Counted from the stretch's first letter, positions 1 to 8,743 are shown. The stretch: 64,000 nucleotides of DNA from Hyphomicrobiaceae bacterium (GCA_025351355.1 JANXWC010000069.1:49173-113172), one strand, 5' to 3'. Numbers and translations: made by a program. The notes: generated by a model from the letters alone, not told the origin.

Positions 1-111
1 TGGTCGCCGCTGGCGCGATTGGTACTAAGTGACATTTCGGGCTGACTTAGTTACGGCCCGTTAATAGCCCTGCCTGATACTGCACGTTGCGGCATCAGGT
101 GGGGATATTGC

Positions 112-528
112 ATGGAATATGATCGTCGGCTGCGGATGATATTGGGGGCGGCTTCACTTGCAGTCGTGAGCTTGATATTGGTGGGATTAGCGTTCTTGCA
201 TCGACCGCTTCCCCCAGACGGCGAGGCTGTTTTGGGCACGCCGCAGTTTGTGGTTTTTGAAACCGAAAGCTGTTCTTGGTGCCAGAATTTTCGTCGCAAG
301 GCGGCGCGCGAGTACCAAGGCACAGACTACGCCAACCGTGCACCGTTGCGTTTCATGAGCGTCGACGATGGGCCGCCACCGGCACGCTACCGGCTCAACT
401 CGTTTTCACCTGCGCCGATGCTGGTGTTGTTCGACAAGTACGGACGCGAACTCGCGCGGATGGAGAAAGAACCCGCTAATTCAGAAGTCTTGGAATCCCT
501 GGTGCGCCGCAATCTGCGCAAAAGTTGA
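112..528 (+). CDS. membrane-anchored thioredoxin-fold protein
   Basis: This 138-residue protein has one N-terminal hydrophobic segment (about residues 9-29) and then a short thioredoxin-like domain. The redox motif is C54-S-W-C57, preceded by a hydrophobic beta strand (PQFVVFE). A SPAP segment near residue 102 is in the place of the cis-proline loop. The topology suggests a domain facing the periplasm, so I infer a thiol-disulfide role there, perhaps like SoxW/DsbE-type proteins; the substrate is unknown. The start ATG follows GGGGA by six bases, which supports it. It is convergent with the DUF6456 gene and has only three bases between the two stops. The family assignment rests on the CxxC motif and fold pattern only. 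Confidence 0.75.
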   Translation: MEYDRRLRMILGAASLAVVSLILVGLAFLHRPLPPDGEAVLGTPQFVVFETESCSWCQNFRRKAAREYQGTDYANRAPLRFMSVDDGPPPARYRLNSFSPAPMLVLFDKYGRELARMEKEPANSEVLESLVRRNLRKS

Positions 529-530
529 TT

Positions 531-1418
531 TCAACTTTCGATCCACGCATCAAGTGACGGCCGAAAACTTTGGTCTCCCCACTGCCGCTTTTTCTGCACC
601 GCTGACGCCGCATTGAGCGTCATTCCGTAGTGTTCGGCCAACCGATCAAGCGCAATCGCGAGAATGATCCGTGCGGAACGGCTTGGCCACCGGCGTGATG
701 CCTCGATATTTTCGAGGCCGCGCTCGAAGGCACAAACATCGACCACGATGTCTGCCAATGCGCCCCCCAGATGACGCAAGGCGTCGCGACCGCGCTGCTG
801 CGCCGCACTTGTCACCTCGGCCAGCTCTATCCCGGCTCCTGGTGCGCCGCGACGGCGTGGTTGGGCGGATGGCTCCGCGGACCATCGCATTGTGACGTTT
901 GGCTGCAGTTTGGCGAGCAGGAAATCATTGGCAAAACGCAGGGCGACATTGACCTGTGTCTCGCTCAACAGTGGCTGGCCGCGCGAGTCGCGCCGTGCGG
1001 CGAGTTGTTGCACCACGGTCGCGCGTTGGGGCTGCCGTTCCGCCATGAACTGCCTGGCGCGAGGACGCTGACCATGGCCGCCCTTGGTCGAGCCGCGCCG
1101 ATCGCCATTTTTGGCCGCCGCCGACATGAGCAACTGTCGTAGTGCCGAGCGCCCTTCGTCGCTCAGTACTTCGCAGCCTGCGCTCGTCTCGCCAGAAACC
1201 TTAAGCAATCCGGCTGACCGGGCAGCTAGCGCAATTTGCGATGGTACGCTGAGTGCCGCGCCCCGGCTCGCCCCGATTATAGCGGCGGCGCCTTGACCGG
1301 TGCTGCGCAAGTGCGCGCCAGGACGCCCCAGCCGAAGCAACAGCGAGGCAACATCGGTAATCCCATGGTCCTTATTGTCTGGCAGGCCACCGGCTTGACG
1401 TGATTTGGGCTGCGACAT
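531..1418 (-). CDS. DUF6456 domain-containing protein
   Basis: This is a protein of about 295 residues. Its C-terminal part (VDVCAFERGLENIE, then WPSRSARIILAIALDRLAEHYG) matches my memory of the alphaproteobacterial DUF6456 domain, whose function is not established. The N-terminal half is basic and helical (SQIALAARSAGLLK), reminiscent of a DNA-binding replication or repressor domain. I place the start at the ATG preceded by GTGGAG rather than 17 codons upstream. It lies 57 bases downstream of the DnaA-C-like gene on the same strand, so the two are probably co-transcribed. The middle region is rich in Arg and Gln and looks disordered. Function is an inference: a DNA-binding regulator. Confidence 0.7.
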   Translation of the reverse strand: MSQPKSRQAGGLPDNKDHGITDVASLLLRLGRPGAHLRSTGQGAAAIIGASRGAALSVPSQIALAARSAGLLKVSGETSAGCEVLSDEGRSALRQLLMSAAAKNGDRRGSTKGGHGQRPRARQFMAERQPQRATVVQQLAARRDSRGQPLLSETQVNVALRFANDFLLAKLQPNVTMRWSAEPSAQPRRRGAPGAGIELAEVTSAAQQRGRDALRHLGGALADIVVDVCAFERGLENIEASRRWPSRSARIILAIALDRLAEHYGMTLNAASAVQKKRQWGDQSFRPSLDAWIES

Positions 1419-1475
1419 GGACGGCTCCACTGGAAGGTAGGGGAAGATCAGGGCAACTGCGCAATTCACGTCACG

Positions 1476-1952
1476 TCAACAGGCATCGATCTGCCATCGC
1501 CCGGCCCGCACACAACGCTCCAGCAGATCAAGAATGCGATCGAAGGTCGGGTCGTCGCGACGTTCCTCGACCATCCGGCAAGCATGAGCCGCGGTGGTAC
1601 GGTCGCGGCCATAGAGTTGTGCCGCACGGCCATACGTCAGTCCGCAGGCCACATGCGCGAGGTACATGGCGACCTGTCTCGCAAACGCAACCTCGGCTCC
1701 GCCACGGCAAACATGCCTGAGTGCGATCGCATGAGAAGGCCTGCGCGCCAGGACAGATCCGGGCGGTGCTAGCCCCACCGCAACTGTACGATCAATCAAG
1801 GCGCGTAGTCGCGAAGCCACGACCGGATCACCCAGAGCAAAGGGGTGGCGCGCCGGGAAATCCGGCAGCTTCGCCGGCTTGGCCTTCGCATTGCGACCTG
1901 ATGTTGCCTCGTTTTGGCCGCCGGAACGTCTCATTCCAACCATATTTACCAT
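1476..1952 (-). CDS. DnaA domain-IV-like helix-turn-helix protein
   Basis: This 158-residue protein has a C-terminal domain resembling the DNA-binding domain IV of DnaA. RQVAMYLAHVACGLTYGRAA (residues 92-111) corresponds to the RQxAMYLxRELTxxSxxxIG helix. GRDRTTAAHACR (115-126) corresponds to the DnaA signature GRDHTTVxHACRK, with the histidine after Asp changed to Arg. There is no AAA+ domain, so it cannot be an initiator ATPase. I infer that it binds DnaA-box-like DNA as a regulator. It sits just upstream of the DUF6456 gene on the same strand. The start is uncertain, because three ATGs lie within the first seven codons. Confidence 0.75.
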   Translation of the reverse strand: MVNMVGMRRSGGQNEATSGRNAKAKPAKLPDFPARHPFALGDPVVASRLRALIDRTVAVGLAPPGSVLARRPSHAIALRHVCRGGAEVAFARQVAMYLAHVACGLTYGRAAQLYGRDRTTAAHACRMVEERRDDPTFDRILDLLERCVRAGRWQIDAC

Positions 1953-2144
1953 GCGCCTGGAAGTAGGATTTACTTGTGTTTACTACGTGGACAGCCGTAT
2001 TTCATGAAAGGTAGCATGAGAGATGCTGCTCGATCGATTTTTTTTACTTATACCGTAAATATATCGCCGAAGGAGTTGGGGAAATTTCGTCACGAACCGG
2101 TGTAATGCGGGACGGCGTGCAACCGTCGACGATTGAATAGGAAC
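1953..2144. other. divergent AT-rich intergenic region
   Basis: This region separates the minus-strand DnaA-C-like gene from the plus-strand XRE regulator. It is clearly more AT-rich than the flanking genes, with an oligo-T run near 2038-2045 followed by TTTACTTATACCGTAAA, an imperfect palindrome with TTTAC/GTAAA arms. It probably holds both divergent promoters and perhaps an operator for the XRE protein. I could not fix -35/-10 elements with confidence. Confidence 0.35.
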
Positions 2145-2732
2145 ATGGTGAGTAGATTGTCACGAAAAGGCACGTCGACACGCATACGCGAATTCCGGAA
2201 ACTTCGCGGCATGACGTTGAATTACTTAGCACAACTGGTCGGCACCACACCGCAAACCATTCAACGGCTGGAAACCGGCAACATGACGGTTTCACTGGAT
2301 TGGCTGACCAAGATCGCCAGTGCGTTTGGTACGTCTGCCGCGGCGCTTCTCGTCACCGACGCAACGGCTAGCGTGCCGGTAATCGGAGAACTCATGGGCA
2401 ATGGCAATGTTTCGCCGCTCAGCGACACACAGACCTTATCGATGGTGGTTGCGGCGCCAAATCCTGTTGCTGTCCGCGTCACCGAGCCGATATCTAATTT
2501 TGACGTCGATACGATGCTGCTCGGTAACCGAATCGAATTCGATCCTGACCTGCTGTTCGACGAACGCAATTGCCTTGTCGGGTTTCGCTCCGGGCGCGTC
2601 GTATTCCGACGTGTAACGATCAACACAGACGGTGTCGTACTTGGATCGTTTGCGGTCCGTGGTTTCAGCGAAGATGCCGTCGACGAGATCGAGTGGGTGG
2701 CCCCCGTATTGATGGCCGTAGTATACTTTTAA
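2145..2732 (+). CDS. XRE-family regulator with S24-like C-terminal domain
   Basis: This 195-residue protein has an HTH_3 (Cro/C1-type) domain at about residues 14-69 (TRIREFRKLRGMTLNYLAQL, then PQTIQRLETG). It is followed by a beta-rich domain whose order (VPVIGELMGNG at 77-87, then VAVRV and RVVFRRV) resembles LexA/S24-type repressor domains. The position where S24 peptidases carry the catalytic G-x-S-M motif reads EPISNF, and I see no clear catalytic lysine. Self-cleavage is therefore doubtful, and ligand or protein sensing is more likely. The ATG at 2145 follows TAGGA; an upstream TTG is less likely. Its targets are unknown. Confidence 0.75.
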   Translation: MVSRLSRKGTSTRIREFRKLRGMTLNYLAQLVGTTPQTIQRLETGNMTVSLDWLTKIASAFGTSAAALLVTDATASVPVIGELMGNGNVSPLSDTQTLSMVVAAPNPVAVRVTEPISNFDVDTMLLGNRIEFDPDLLFDERNCLVGFRSGRVVFRRVTINTDGVVLGSFAVRGFSEDAVDEIEWVAPVLMAVVYF

Positions 2733-2827
2733 GCCAATCCAGCTTGAGGGTTTGTGGCGTTAACCGCATAATGACGGGAAACTGACGATTCTATCCCCGT
2801 CAGCGCGGCTGGTGGGATGATTGCTCG

Positions 2828-3130
2828 ATGCAATCCTCCCACTCACAAGCCAGATTTGCCCCACCGTCAGGTGCACCCGCCCAGGCGGGTGCTTACGATC
2901 GGCAGCGGGATCTGCCGCTTTTACTACCATTGTGGCCAGAAGATCTGGCCGTTACCAGTATACCCGCGCTTCAATCACTAGTGGATTTGTTGCACAACGT
3001 GCTGAGGCGGGAGCGCCAAAGGGGTCTCGCCGGCGACTGGTGCTACAGCCTTGCGCGACACCAGCAACTGCTCATCGCTTACCGTGCAGAAAGATCGCTA
3101 CTCGACAAGGTCATACCCAAGAAACGCTAG
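2828..3130 (+). CDS. small conserved-looking protein of unknown function
   Basis: This 100-residue protein has a Pro/Ala-rich N-terminus and a helical C-terminal half (IPALQSLVDLLHNVLRRERQ, then GDWCYSLARHQQLLIAYRAE). It reads as a real small soluble protein rather than a chance frame; a competing frame over the same DNA has much poorer composition. A GGGA lies about ten bases before the ATG. I do not recognise the family. It is convergent with mucR, with a gap of about 23 bases. Confidence 0.5.
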   Translation: MQSSHSQARFAPPSGAPAQAGAYDRQRDLPLLLPLWPEDLAVTSIPALQSLVDLLHNVLRRERQRGLAGDWCYSLARHQQLLIAYRAERSLLDKVIPKKR

Positions 3131-3153
3131 CGCACCGAATAAATATTAAAAAG

Positions 3154-3564
3154 TCATTTCTCGCGGCGCGTCCCTAGCCCCATTTTTTTGGCCAATTGCG
3201 AGCGTGCCTCAGCATAGTTGGGTGCGACCATTGGGTAATCGAGCGGTAGGCCCCATTTCTCGCGATATTCTTCGGGCGAAAGGTTGTAGTGCGAACGAAG
3301 ATGACGCTTAAGCGATTTGAATTTCTTTCCATCCTCGAGGCAAACGATATAATCCGCGGTGATCGAGCGCTTCACTGCGACGGCCGGTCGAGGATCGTCC
3401 CGCAACGGCACTTCCGCCAAAGCCGTGACTGTCGTCAACGTTGAATAGACTTGTCGGATCAATGGAGCCAGGTCGGGGGTCGAGACGGTATGGTTGCCCA
3501 CATAAGCCGCGACGATCGACGCCGTCAGTTCAAGTAGTTCAGGCTTTGGATGTGGATTGGTCAT
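3154..3564 (-). CDS. mucR: MucR/Ros-family transcriptional regulator
   Basis: This 136-residue protein has the Ros/MucR architecture: a helical N-terminal oligomerisation half (PELLELTASIVAAYVGNHTV), then the prokaryotic zinc-finger domain (YIVCLEDGKKFKSLKRHL) and the conserved LSPEEYREKWGLPLDYPMVA segment. The metal ligands read C75-x2-D78-x9-H88-x3-H92, so the second Cys of Ros is Asp here. Such substitutions are known among Ros homologues. The family binds AT-rich DNA in an H-NS-like way and controls exopolysaccharide, motility and host-interaction genes. The AT-rich region upstream fits autoregulation. Identification is strong; which paralogue this is cannot be told from the sequence. Confidence 0.93.
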   Translation of the reverse strand: MTNPHPKPELLELTASIVAAYVGNHTVSTPDLAPLIRQVYSTLTTVTALAEVPLRDDPRPAVAVKRSITADYIVCLEDGKKFKSLKRHLRSHYNLSPEEYREKWGLPLDYPMVAPNYAEARSQLAKKMGLGTRREK

Positions 3565-3876
3565 CAGAACCTCTGTACGGCGACGCCAATCAGCGGCCCC
3601 ACCCAGCCGCCGCGCCTGAGTCGTCTCAATTACGTATTACGTAAATATATTAAGTAGTTCAATTACCGACTAAAGACAACCGCAAACACAATATTCAACT
3701 CTGATTGTTACTGAGATGATTTATTAAAAGTAAATAATTGCGGCTCAACTACTTAATCTTTGCACAGTTGTATTGCGAAGGCATCGGGCCAGTTCCTGCA
3801 ACACTACCGACAGTTGAATTATATTGCACCGGGCAGATGGACGCCCCATATCTGCGGTCTGCAAAGGAGGTTCCTC
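3565..3876. promoter_or_regulatory. AT-rich divergent control region between mucR and msrB
   Basis: This region of about 310 bases has no gene. It is strikingly AT-rich, with TTACGTA repeats near 3631-3644. It also has a 10-bp perfect inverted repeat, TTAAGTAGTT at 3650-3659 and AACTACTTAA at 3747-3756, whose arms start 97 bases apart. MucR proteins bind AT-rich DNA at several sites, so I infer a MucR autoregulatory region that may also affect msrB. A strong ribosome-binding site for msrB (AAAGGAGG, 3863-3870) lies at its right end. Confidence 0.5.
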
Positions 3877-4326
3877 ATGTCGTCCAAGCCCAACCCGCTG
3901 ACCGATGCTGCGGTCGGAGTCCAGAAACTGGTCAAGTCCGACGCCGAATGGAAGGCTCAACTGAGCCCGCTCGCCTACGAGGTCGCCCGCAAACACGCGA
4001 CCGAGCGGCCGTTTTCCAGCCCACTCGATCACGAACTCCGCCCCGGCACCTACACCTGCGTTTGTTGCGGCGAACCGGTATTCGTCTCCGACAGCAAGTT
4101 CGACAGCGGTTGCGGCTGGCCGAGTTTTACGTCGCCCGCCGAGCCTTCTGCCATTGAGACCGAGGTCGACGAGTCGCACGGCATGCGGAGAACGGAAGTC
4201 CATTGCTCCAAATGCAACGCGCATCTGGGCCACGTGTTTCCCGACGGCCCCGGCCCGACCGGTTTGCGCTATTGCATCAACGGGGCGGCGCTGGGTTTCG
4301 CAAGCACCGACGCGTCGAAGAAATAA
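3877..4326 (+). CDS. msrB: peptide-methionine (R)-S-oxide reductase
   Basis: This 149-residue enzyme is MsrB, which reduces methionine-R-sulfoxide in damaged proteins using thioredoxin. The whole family pattern is visible. The structural zinc site is C61-x2-C64 and C110-x2-C113. The block GCGWPSF contains C79, a likely resolving cysteine. The catalytic cysteine is C133 in RYCIN. The segment [22 protein letters not shown] is diagnostic but interrupted here only by normal substitutions. The start is fixed by a perfect AAAGGAGG six bases upstream; an in-frame upstream extension of 39 codons lacks such a site. There is no signal peptide, so it is cytoplasmic. Confidence 0.97.
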   Translation: MSSKPNPLTDAAVGVQKLVKSDAEWKAQLSPLAYEVARKHATERPFSSPLDHELRPGTYTCVCCGEPVFVSDSKFDSGCGWPSFTSPAEPSAIETEVDESHGMRRTEVHCSKCNAHLGHVFPDGPGPTGLRYCINGAALGFASTDASKK

Positions 4327-4445
4327 TCGACGGCTGCACCGGCGGGGTGGGCGAACCGGTGTCGGTGCCACCCAGTCACTTTGCCGTTTCCATTCGGCAT
4401 GCAGTTATTTCATTGTCTCAACAATAGCTCTGGTAGCCATCCCCG

Positions 4446-6551
4446 ATGACCTCCCCTCTTTCGATCGCGCCTCCGCATGCGCCAAAAAAGCCGCTGACCA
4501 CTGTGCATCACGGCATCACGCTGACGGATGACTATGGCTGGCTGCGCGCCGCCAAGTGGCAGGAGGTGATGCGCGATCCCGCCGTTCTGGATGCCGACAT
4601 CCGCCGTCATCTCGAAGCCGAGAACGCTTATACCGACGCAGCGCTCGGCGACACGGCAGAGCTGCAGGCCCGTCTGTTCGAAGAAATGAAGGGCCGCATC
4701 AAGCAGGACGACAGCTCGGTGCCCTCGCCGGATGGTCCATGGTGCTATTCCAGCAGCTACATAACTGGTGGGCAGTATCCGAGATTGGTTCGCATGCCAC
4801 GCGACGGCGGCCCGGAAAACATCCTGCTCGACGGCAACGCGGAGGCAGCCGGCAAGGATTACTGGCAATTGGGCGCCGCCACGCATTCACCAGACCACCG
4901 TCTGCTTGCTTATGCGGTCGACGACAAGGGCTCGGAACTTTACACGTTACGCATCCGCGACATGGCCACCGGCAAGGATTTGGTCGATGAAATCCCCGAC
5001 ACTCGCTCAGCCGTGTGGGCGGCCAATAGCCAGACGCTGTTTTACGTCCGCATGGACGAGAACCACCGCCCCCTCACCGTCTGGCGTCATGCGCTCGGCA
5101 CGGCTGTTGCCGACGATGTGCTGGTGTACGAAGAACACGACAAGGGGTTCTACGTCGGTATCGGCAAGACGCAGTCCGCCCGCTTCATCCTGATCGATGT
5201 GCACGACCATCAGACCAACGAAGCCTATCTGATTGACGCCGAAGCCCCGCTGACTGAGCCTCGCCTGATTACCCCTCGCCGTTTCGGTCACGAATACGGC
5301 GTCGAACATCATTGCGGCGCCGCCGCTGATCTCCTGGTCATCACGACGAATTCCGGCGGCGCCGAAGATTTCCGCATTGTCACAGCACCCGTCACCGACC
5401 CCGGCGAACGCAACTGGACGGAGTTGATCCCGCACAAGCCTGGGCGGCTTATTCTTGAGGCTGTCGCCTTCAAGGACCACCTCGTTCGCCTCGAGCGTGA
5501 GGACAGCCTGCCACGCATCGTCATCCGCGCCTGGGCCACCGGCGAGGAACACGCCATCGGCTTCGACGAGGACGCCTACAGCCTCGGCATGAGCAGCGGC
5601 TACGAATTCGACACCACCACTCTCCGTTTCAATTATTCTTCGATGACGACGCCGTCGGAGACCTACGATTACGAAATGCTCACACGCCAGCGCACGCTGC
5701 GCAAACGCCAGGAAGTGCCAAGCGGCCACGATGCAAGCGCTTACGTGACGCGGCGCGTGCTGGCCCCGGCGAAAGATGGTGAATTGATACCCGTCTCGTT
5801 GCTATATCGCCGCGACACGCCGCTTGATGGTTCAGCCCCGCTTTTTCTATACGGCTACGGCAGCTACGGTATTTCGATCCCTGCCTCCTTTTCCACCACC
5901 AGGTTGTCGCTTGTCGATCGTGGCTTCATTTTCGCCATCGCTCACATCCGCGGCGGGAAGGACAAGGGCTATCGCTGGTACACAGGAGGGAAGAAGGAAA
6001 CCAAGCTCAACACCTTCACCGACTTCATTGCGGCCGGCGAATACCTTGTCGCACAGGGTCTCACGCGTCGTGGTCGCATCGTCGCCAATGGCGGCTCGGC
6101 CGGCGGCATGCTGATGGGTGTAATCGCAAACATGGCACCCGATCTGTTCCTCGGCATCATTGCCGACGTGCCCTTCGTGGACGTGCTCAATACCATGCTC
6201 GATGCATCACTGCCGCTGACGCCGCCGGAGTGGCCCGAATGGGGCGATCCCATTACGTCGAAATCGGAATTCGAATTGATCCGCAGCTACTCGCCTTACG
6301 AAAACGTCGCACCCAAAGCCTACCCGCACATCTTCGCCTATGGCGGGCTTACCGATCCGCGCGTCACCTACTGGGAACCAGCCAAGTGGGTCGCCCGATT
6401 ACGCGAACTCAACACCAGCGACAAGCTGGTGCTGCTCAAGATCAACATGGCCGGCGGCCACGGCGGTGCGTCCGGTAGGTTCGAGCAATTGCACGAAATC
6501 GCGTTGGACTATGCGTTCGCGCTGAAGATTGCCGATAAGGCATCCGTTTAG
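4446..6551 (+). CDS. ptrB: oligopeptidase B (S9 family)
   Basis: This 701-residue protein is a prolyl-oligopeptidase-family serine peptidase of the oligopeptidase B type, which cleaves short peptides after basic residues. The N-terminal part (about 1-410) is the beta-propeller cap. The C-terminal alpha/beta hydrolase carries the nucleophile S551 in GGSAGG, D637 in GGLTDPRV and H672 in NMAGGHGG, with spacing like that of the E. coli enzyme. The start of the mature sequence (HHGITLTDDYGWLRAAKW) is typical. There is no signal peptide, so it is cytoplasmic. It follows msrB by about 120 bases and may be transcribed independently. Confidence 0.95.
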   Translation: MTSPLSIAPPHAPKKPLTTVHHGITLTDDYGWLRAAKWQEVMRDPAVLDADIRRHLEAENAYTDAALGDTAELQARLFEEMKGRIKQDDSSVPSPDGPWCYSSSYITGGQYPRLVRMPRDGGPENILLDGNAEAAGKDYWQLGAATHSPDHRLLAYAVDDKGSELYTLRIRDMATGKDLVDEIPDTRSAVWAANSQTLFYVRMDENHRPLTVWRHALGTAVADDVLVYEEHDKGFYVGIGKTQSARFILIDVHDHQTNEAYLIDAEAPLTEPRLITPRRFGHEYGVEHHCGAAADLLVITTNSGGAEDFRIVTAPVTDPGERNWTELIPHKPGRLILEAVAFKDHLVRLEREDSLPRIVIRAWATGEEHAIGFDEDAYSLGMSSGYEFDTTTLRFNYSSMTTPSETYDYEMLTRQRTLRKRQEVPSGHDASAYVTRRVLAPAKDGELIPVSLLYRRDTPLDGSAPLFLYGYGSYGISIPASFSTTRLSLVDRGFIFAIAHIRGGKDKGYRWYTGGKKETKLNTFTDFIAAGEYLVAQGLTRRGRIVANGGSAGGMLMGVIANMAPDLFLGIIADVPFVDVLNTMLDASLPLTPPEWPEWGDPITSKSEFELIRSYSPYENVAPKAYPHIFAYGGLTDPRVTYWEPAKWVARLRELNTSDKLVLLKINMAGGHGGASGRFEQLHEIALDYAFALKIADKASV

Positions 6552-6805
6552 GGCGGCAGCTGCACTGACATTGCACGCCGAATAAGATGAGCGTCGCGAT
6601 CGCAGCTCAGCGGTAAAACACGTTTCATCCGCAGCATCAAAGCGCACCGTCGAAATCGTTCATCGCCGCCGCATTTTTCAGATCGACCGCCGGCGCGGTT
6701 TTCGCCACGCCGCGTATCGACCTGGCACAGCTGTTCGTGTCAAAAATGCTGCAGCATCGAGCAATAGCTCTCACCTTAAGACTTCACCCGTTGGGAGACT
6801 AAAAC

Positions 6806-7648
6806 ATGCGTTGGTTTAGATTGGCGGCGACTGCTTTGGCCACTTCGATGTCTGTCAGTCTACCGGCCGCCGCGCAGGACAAGTCTATCATTGTTGCCTC
6901 AACGACATCGACCGAAGACAGCGGCCTGTTTGGTCACATCCTGCCGCTGTTCAAGGCCAACTCCGGCATCGAGGTAAAGGTCGTCGCCCAAGGCACCGGC
7001 CAGGCACTCGATACCGGCAGGCGCGGCGACGCCGACGTAGTGTTTGTGCATGCCAAACCGCAAGAGGAGAAATTTGTTGCGGACGGCTTCGGCGTGCAAC
7101 GGTACGACGTGATGTATAACGATTTCGTGCTGATCGGACCGAAGGAGGATCCGGCCAAGATCAAAGACAGCAAGGATATCCTCGCAGCCCTCAAGACGAT
7201 CAACGCAAGCGGCGCGGCGTTTGTATCCCGCGGCGACAAGAGCGGTACGCACGCAGCCGAACTGGCGCTGTGGAGAGCGGCCGGCCTCAGCCCCCAGGAT
7301 AAAAAACCCGGCTGGTACCGAGAAATAGGACAGGGCATGGGAGCGGCTTTGAACACGGCGACAGCAATGCAGGCGTATGTTTTGGCTGATCGCGGCACGT
7401 GGATCAGCTTCAAGAACAAGGCGGCGCTGGAGATTGCGGTCGAAGGCGACAAGGCATTGTTCAATCAATACGGGATAATGCTCGTCAATCCCGCGAAATT
7501 TCCCAGCGTCAAAAAAGTATGGGGCCAGGCCTTTATCGATTGGACCACATCCGCAGAAGGCCAGAATGCGATCAGCGACTACAAGATCGATGGTCAACAG
7601 TTGTTCTTCCCGAACTTCGAAGGCAAAGAACTCAAGAAGGCGGGTTGA
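6806..7648 (+). CDS. tupA: tungstate-type ABC substrate-binding protein (TupA-like)
   Basis: This 280-residue periplasmic binding protein has a signal peptide (residues 1-24, ending PAAAQ). The mature N-terminus, IIVASTTSTEDSGL, is the oxyanion-binding start typical of TupA. Further family marks are GTGQALDTGRRGDADVVFVHA and SRGDKSGTHAAE. TupA binds tungstate, or sometimes molybdate, for import with TupB and TupC. Here no permease or ATPase gene lies on either side, so the transporter partners must be elsewhere or the gene is an orphan. The start follows GGGAG. The exact oxyanion cannot be told from sequence alone. Confidence 0.88.
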   Translation: MRWFRLAATALATSMSVSLPAAAQDKSIIVASTTSTEDSGLFGHILPLFKANSGIEVKVVAQGTGQALDTGRRGDADVVFVHAKPQEEKFVADGFGVQRYDVMYNDFVLIGPKEDPAKIKDSKDILAALKTINASGAAFVSRGDKSGTHAAELALWRAAGLSPQDKKPGWYREIGQGMGAALNTATAMQAYVLADRGTWISFKNKAALEIAVEGDKALFNQYGIMLVNPAKFPSVKKVWGQAFIDWTTSAEGQNAISDYKIDGQQLFFPNFEGKELKKAG

Positions 7649-7711
7649 GCGTTAGCCGGACTACCTCCAACCTCGGCAGTTCAGGTTATCCGGAGCAAAC
7701 AGGAGAATAGT

Positions 7712-8731
7712 TTGGCGCACGACATTAGACCAAAGATCGCTCTTGCGATGGGTGATCCGTGTGGCATCAGTCCGGAATTGACGGCCCACTTGATGGCGTC
7801 GCCGGCTATCCGCGAGGCGATGCACCTGATCGTCATCGGTGATGTTCGCGTTCTCAGCGATGGGGCCGACATTGCGAAAGTCGCTCCTACCTTCGAAGCT
7901 GTGCAGACTGTCGACGCGATCCCGCAGCGCGCGGAAAACCATCTGTTCGTCGACCTCGGCACACTTGATCCGGCGACGATCACGCGCGGCAGCGCCAGTC
8001 AGGCCGGCGGGCCGTTTGCGTTGGCCAATTTCCGCGCCGCGCTCGACCTCGCAAAGTCGGGCCGCGTCTCCGCCGTCACCTTTACGCCTTTCAACAAAGC
8101 GGCCATGCGCATGGCCGATCCCGCCTACGATGACGAAATTTCCTTCGTCGCGCGCGCCTGCGGCACCACCGCGCCGGCCAGCGAGTTCAACATTCTCGAC
8201 GGACTATGGAACGCCCGGGTGACATCGCACATCGCCCTCAAGGACGTAGCCGAACGTATCACTACCGAGGCAGTGCTGCGTGGATTGCAACTGACCGACG
8301 CCTCAATGAGGCAAGCTGGCTATTCAACCCCGCGCATCGCGCTGGCAGCGCTCAATCCGCACGGCGGCGACAATGGCAACTTTGGACGCGAAGAGATCGA
8401 CATTCTGGAACCGGCGGTCGCGGCAGCCAAGCGCGGCGGCCTCGCGGTCGAAGGACCATTTCCCGCCGACACCGTATTCGTGCGCGCCAAGGCCGGGCAA
8501 TTCGACGCCGTGCTCACTTTGTATCATGACCAAGGGCAGATCGCCATGAAGCTGATGGGCTTTGATCGCGGCGTAACCCTGCTCGGCGGCTTCCCATTTC
8601 CAATCTGCACGCCCGCGCACGGCACGGCTTATGAGATTGCGGGCAAGGGCATTGCGAACACGGGCGCGGCATGTGCGGCGCTGCTGCTCGCAGCCAGACT
8701 CGCGTCCCATCGCGCGCGCGCCGCCACTTGA
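7712..8731 (+). CDS. PdxA-family 4-phosphate dehydrogenase
   Basis: This 339-residue protein belongs to the PdxA family of NAD-dependent, metal-dependent beta-decarboxylating dehydrogenases. Family marks include ALAMGDPCGISPEL at the N-terminus, the metal region ALNPHGGDNGNFGREE, and TLYHDQGQIAMKLMGFDRGV followed by GTAYEIAGKG near the C-terminus. Canonical PdxA makes a pyridoxal-phosphate precursor. PdxA2-type relatives act on four-carbon sugar-acid phosphates. There is no pdxJ or ksgA neighbour, so I lean towards a PdxA2-like catabolic role. It starts with TTG, with AGGAG six bases upstream. It follows tupA by 63 bases. Confidence 0.85.
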   Translation: MAHDIRPKIALAMGDPCGISPELTAHLMASPAIREAMHLIVIGDVRVLSDGADIAKVAPTFEAVQTVDAIPQRAENHLFVDLGTLDPATITRGSASQAGGPFALANFRAALDLAKSGRVSAVTFTPFNKAAMRMADPAYDDEISFVARACGTTAPASEFNILDGLWNARVTSHIALKDVAERITTEAVLRGLQLTDASMRQAGYSTPRIALAALNPHGGDNGNFGREEIDILEPAVAAAKRGGLAVEGPFPADTVFVRAKAGQFDAVLTLYHDQGQIAMKLMGFDRGVTLLGGFPFPICTPAHGTAYEIAGKGIANTGAACAALLLAARLASHRARAAT

Positions 8732-8743
8732 GCACGCGCGCGT

